64,000 nt of DNA from the NCBI RefSeq assembly GCF_004337705.1, contig NZ_SKBU01000008.1, forward strand, positions 35,477 to 99,476. The letters are read 5' to 3'. Under the pieces are notes generated by a model that made no database searches, had not been told where the DNA came from, and saw only the letters and a list, made by a program, of their open reading frames with translations. The stretch is from Rubrobacter taiwanensis. GTDB taxonomy: Bacteria; Actinomycetota; Rubrobacteria; Rubrobacterales; Rubrobacteraceae. Below are positions 61,101-64,000 of the stretch, piece by piece (position 1 is the stretch's first letter; each line of letters starts with the position of its first letter). Made by a program: the position numbers and the translations under genes.

Positions 61101-62239
61101 TGGTAAAAACATCCCAAAACCTGGTGCTGTTCTGGCGTGATGGGCAGCTCATCTGTGACAACTTTCTGGCATGCAAACAACGGGCTCTCTCTCCTATCGC
61201 AGAGCCGCTACTGCGATGGTTCTCGGACTGGAAGGACATCAACACGGTAGTCGAACTAGAGCGCAATAACGAGGCTAATTCAAATTTGCGCGCCTTGACG
61301 CAGCAACTGCTCGATGCTGGAATACTTATAGAGCAGAATTCTGAGGCGCACCGTTTGGAGAATAAGCTCAAGATATGGGACGTATGGGGACAGGGGGCAA
61401 AGTACTTTCGATTCTCTGGTAGAACATCTGCAAGCACCAAATTTCTGAGCGGTGCAACCGATGCCGACCGCTTGTCAGAGAAGGCCAATCTATCTCCACC
61501 ACCGTCCGTGTATAAGGAATATTCTGGAGCCAAGCTGGTACCTCTTGACAAACCTTATCCTACATCGGAGAAAGAGAGAAACGTAGATGAAGACAGTTTT
61601 ATAAACGTTCTCTTGCGCCGCCGGACGACGCGCGTGCTGGCTCCCGACAGACCCATTACTGCTTCTCAGCTGTCGGCTCTCTTGTACTACTTCTGTGGAG
61701 CGACCCATGTGGTTCAGACCAAAGGCACCGGAGAAGTGCTTCTGAAAACTAGCCCTTCGGGAGGAGCACGCCACTCTATTGAGGTTTACCCGTGCGTTTT
61801 CCATGTCGAAGGCATTGATCCTGGTATATACCACTACTCGGTAAAGCATCACGGATTGGAATTGATCTCGCCCGGTGACTACCGGGATCGTTTCCCAGAG
61901 ATGTGCGGGGGCCAGGAATACACGAGCAGAGCCGGTATTGTCTTTATCTACGCTGCTGTGCTCGACCGCCAGGTGTGGAAGTACGAGACTGCTAGGGCTT
62001 ACAGGGGACTAATGATAGACCTCGGTCACCTAAGCCAAACTTTCTACCTCGTTGCGGCGTGGCTGGGCCTCGGAGCCTTCTTTACAGCTGCATTCAGGGA
62101 TGAGCTTATTGAGAATAACCTTGGCTTGGACTGGACCAAAGAGATTGTCCTTGGCGTTTCGGGTGCCGGTATCTTAGCCCGAAGTGCCAGAGAGCGGCAG
62201 CACGAAGCACTAACAGGCCTCGGTGAACCGCTGAATTAG
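61097..62239 (+). CDS. SagB/ThcOx-type FMN oxidoreductase with N-terminal domain
   Basis: 380 residues. Residues ~165-370 are a SagB-type nitroreductase-fold domain: LLRRRTTRVLAPDRPI, LSALLYYFCGATHV, the FMN-contacting KTSPSGGARHSIEVYPC, and GHLSQTFYLVAAWLGLGAFF. The first ~95 residues form a separate domain (LEPLLRWF-like helix and TVVELERNNEANSNLRALTQ) resembling a peptide-recognition winged helix. In thiazole/oxazole pathways SagB oxidises azolines made by a YcaO enzyme; no YcaO gene is in view, so a different oxidation is likely here. ATG overlaps the ligase stop (ATGA). Confidence 0.82.
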   Translation: MMVKTSQNLVLFWRDGQLICDNFLACKQRALSPIAEPLLRWFSDWKDINTVVELERNNEANSNLRALTQQLLDAGILIEQNSEAHRLENKLKIWDVWGQGAKYFRFSGRTSASTKFLSGATDADRLSEKANLSPPPSVYKEYSGAKLVPLDKPYPTSEKERNVDEDSFINVLLRRRTTRVLAPDRPITASQLSALLYYFCGATHVVQTKGTGEVLLKTSPSGGARHSIEVYPCVFHVEGIDPGIYHYSVKHHGLELISPGDYRDRFPEMCGGQEYTSRAGIVFIYAAVLDRQVWKYETARAYRGLMIDLGHLSQTFYLVAAWLGLGAFFTAAFRDELIENNLGLDWTKEIVLGVSGAGILARSARERQHEALTGLGEPLN

Positions 62240-62457
62240 TTCTGGCGCCCATTGAGTTGACCTCTCCAGGAGCGATAGACGTTTCTCATGGGTATAGCCG
62301 AAGCTGCTTTAGACCCTGGACAAGTTTATAAGCGTCGAAGTAGTCTCTCGAATTCTACAACTTTCACAGAGGATTGTGGGAGGTATCTGACTCGGAGTGG
62401 AGCGAAATCAGCAAAGCAGAGTGGCCCACTCGAATGTGCAATGAGTACTAGAGTGTT

Positions 62458-63744
62458 GTGAGCATATTCCTTCTTAAGGGACTATACCGCCGTATGGGCA
62501 CCGCTACGTCCGATGTTTCTTTCTCGATTAGAAGGAAACATACTCCTACTATTGCTTTGCTCGGGGTAACCGGGCTTTCGGAGTTTGGCAATGTTTTGGC
62601 TAGCCTCGCGATCCCATGGTTTGTGCTTCAGACATCGGGGAGCCCGTTGAAGACGGGAATAACGGGAGCTACCATGATTCTCGCATTCGTAATTGCCGGG
62701 ATCTTCAGCGGTCCACTACTGGATCGCTTGGGATTTAGGCGGTCCAGTATCGCCTCTGATATCTCTAGCGGGATAACCGTCGCGATGATACCATTACTCT
62801 ACCTCACTATAGGCCTTCCTCTGTGGTTGCTGCTAATATTAGTCTTTGTCGGGGCACTACTGGATGCTCCGGGCAGAACGGCGCGCCTGAGCATGCTGCC
62901 CGAGCTGGCAAGAGACGCACAGACCCCTATCGAAAGACTCAACTCAGCTTACCAAGCGATCCTGCGTCTGTCGCAACTCATCGGGCCTCCCTTGGGAGGA
63001 GTCCTTATTGCAATATTGGGAGCGAGCAATGTGATGTGGCTCAACGCTGCAACCTTCATAGTGTCTGCACTAGTCATAGCTATAGCTGTCCCTGCTCGGC
63101 GTGAAGCAAGAGAGGAGAAAGAATCGGGAGAGGGCTACATCAACCAACTCTGGATTGGTCTCGCTTTCATTCGCCATAACAAATTGATTCTTTCGGTCTT
63201 TCTACTTTACACGACCTCAGAATTTCTCGACGCACCGTTCGTGACCATCGCTCTGCCAGTCTATGCGGACACCGTCTTCGGTAGCGCTATCAGTCTAGGA
63301 CTTATGGTCGGAGGTTTGGGAGGAGGAGCCCTGATAGGCTCCATCATCTATGGGTTTATAGGACACCGGTTGCCGCGCTGGAGAACCTGTGTCGTAGCTC
63401 TTGTTGCAGCATGGCTCCCCTTCTGGGTGTTAGCCTACACCTCGTCCTTCGGCATCGTTATGGTGATTCTCTTCGTTATGGGGCTTGCTGCTGGCCCACT
63501 CAACGCGCTGCTTTATACTGTGGTTCATGAGCATACCCCCCCGGAAGTGCGCGGACGGGTATTCGGCGTCTTCTTCGCACTTGCGCTCGCTATGGTTCCG
63601 CTTGGAATGGTGCTCAGTGGATACTTTCTTGAGATACTAGGCTTGCGGTTGACACTCGTCGCTATCGCGGTTGGCTACCTAGCCATCATCCTCAGTTTAA
63701 TCGTCATCCCCTCGTTTCGGAGGATGGACTCTTCTAGGCAATGA
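62458..63744 (+). CDS. MFS transporter, probable exporter of the RiPP-type product
   Basis: 428 residues from GTG 62458, or 416 from ATG 62494. About 12 transmembrane helices; MFS features include ALLDAPGRTARLSMLPELA, RLSQLIGPPLGGVLI and the second-half loop GHRLPRWRTC. It resembles MFS drug/macrolide exporters of the MFS_3/enterobactin-exporter type. The preceding 218 bases show no gene. Its place after the two modifying enzymes on the same strand suggests export or self-protection. Confidence 0.82.
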   Translation: MSIFLLKGLYRRMGTATSDVSFSIRRKHTPTIALLGVTGLSEFGNVLASLAIPWFVLQTSGSPLKTGITGATMILAFVIAGIFSGPLLDRLGFRRSSIASDISSGITVAMIPLLYLTIGLPLWLLLILVFVGALLDAPGRTARLSMLPELARDAQTPIERLNSAYQAILRLSQLIGPPLGGVLIAILGASNVMWLNAATFIVSALVIAIAVPARREAREEKESGEGYINQLWIGLAFIRHNKLILSVFLLYTTSEFLDAPFVTIALPVYADTVFGSAISLGLMVGGLGGGALIGSIIYGFIGHRLPRWRTCVVALVAAWLPFWVLAYTSSFGIVMVILFVMGLAAGPLNALLYTVVHEHTPPEVRGRVFGVFFALALAMVPLGMVLSGYFLEILGLRLTLVAIAVGYLAIILSLIVIPSFRRMDSSRQ

Positions 63745-63934
63745 TCTATCACCGATGCTGAAAGTGCTCCGGGAATAAGAGCAAGAGCAGCCAGCCGCAA
63801 TCTGGAATTGAGCAGCATTAGAGCTTCCGCCAATAGGCCGGCAAACTTTTCATGCTTGGCGGTGCCCAGAGTGATTCCGATGAGAAGGTTGTATTCGCAT
63901 TTGAGGATGGATGTAAGAAACCGTCCGAAAAGCC

Positions 63935-64000
63935 TCATTTGCGAGCCAACCGCCTCACCATCAAACGGCTCATCGCCACGTAAATGAACGCCTCCCCACT
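63935..64000 (-). CDS. Transposase C-terminus (partial, runs off the window)
   Basis: On the minus strand the frame from the window end reads SGEAFIYVAMSRLMVRRLAR-K then stop (63935-63937). This resembles the C-terminal end of IS5-type transposases. The body lies beyond the window. A small overlapping frame further left is not convincing; 63745-63934 has no supported gene. Confidence 0.45.
   Translation of the reverse strand, partial: SGEAFIYVAMSRLMVRRLARK

Noticed and set aside
62240..62457. A possible transposase remnant (GQVYKRRS-like reading) between the SagB-type and MFS genes.
   Set aside because: Too short and interrupted to identify.

Overview
The window is high-GC DNA from an actinobacterium of the Rubrobacter type. 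This is an inference from gene content and order (nuoLMN, secA-prfB, ftsEX, smpB-ssrA, a GPP34-family gene next to pdxH, frequent GTG/TTG starts and very short leaders); no database search was run. It splits into core chromosome (1-18.9 kb and 46.6-58.2 kb), an integrated element in a tRNA-Arg gene (18,899-46,542), and an AT-richer accessory segment at the right edge (58.5-64 kb).

Core left part: the end of the complex I operon (nuoL partial, nuoM, nuoN), a sugar nucleotidyltransferase, comF, hpf, secA, prfB, a LmeA-like lipid-binding protein, ftsEX, an RNase R/II-type nuclease, smpB, tmRNA (tag ANDREMALAA), a histone-deacetylase-fold hydrolase, an SDR39U1 epimerase, murI and three tRNAs (Pro, Gly, Arg). 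Core right part: a GPP34 protein, pdxH, an FAH-SDR-CaiB operon, polA, rpsA, coaE, a lytic transglycosylase, a small zinc-ribbon protein and uvrB.

The element is bounded by a 45-bp direct repeat of the tRNA-Arg 3' half (one mismatch) and carries matching paired decamer arm sites near both ends. Its left part is a mobile-element backbone: integrase, excisionase, a LexA-like self-cleaving repressor, a primase/Toprim/ATPase protein, a TubC_N-like protein, small genes and a YdjM-nuclease fusion. The middle is heavy-metal cargo in two operons: ArsR + P1B ATPase + methyltransferase + broken glutaredoxin + a small Cys protein, and SmtB/CadC-like regulator + second P1B ATPase + PaaK-like ligase + LspA + DUF305 protein + ZIP-like transporter. 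Three insertion sequences have landed in it. The right part holds a SWIM protein, small genes and a PIN-domain toxin candidate.

Two accessory features look least described. First, a roughly 500-nt non-coding region with strong evidence of conserved RNA structure (compensatory changes between copies) lies directly upstream of a small SLOG/DprA-like gene. This RNA-SLOG unit occurs twice in the same orientation, on either side of the metal cargo; the left copy of the protein is truncated by the cargo. Second, at 58.5-63.7 kb there is a compact RiPP-type cluster: sigma factor and ArsR-like regulator diverging from a 49-residue acidic precursor candidate, an MvdD-like ATP-grasp ligase, a SagB-type flavin oxidoreductase and an MFS exporter. 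It has a near-perfect palindrome over the promoter and a hairpin between precursor and ligase.
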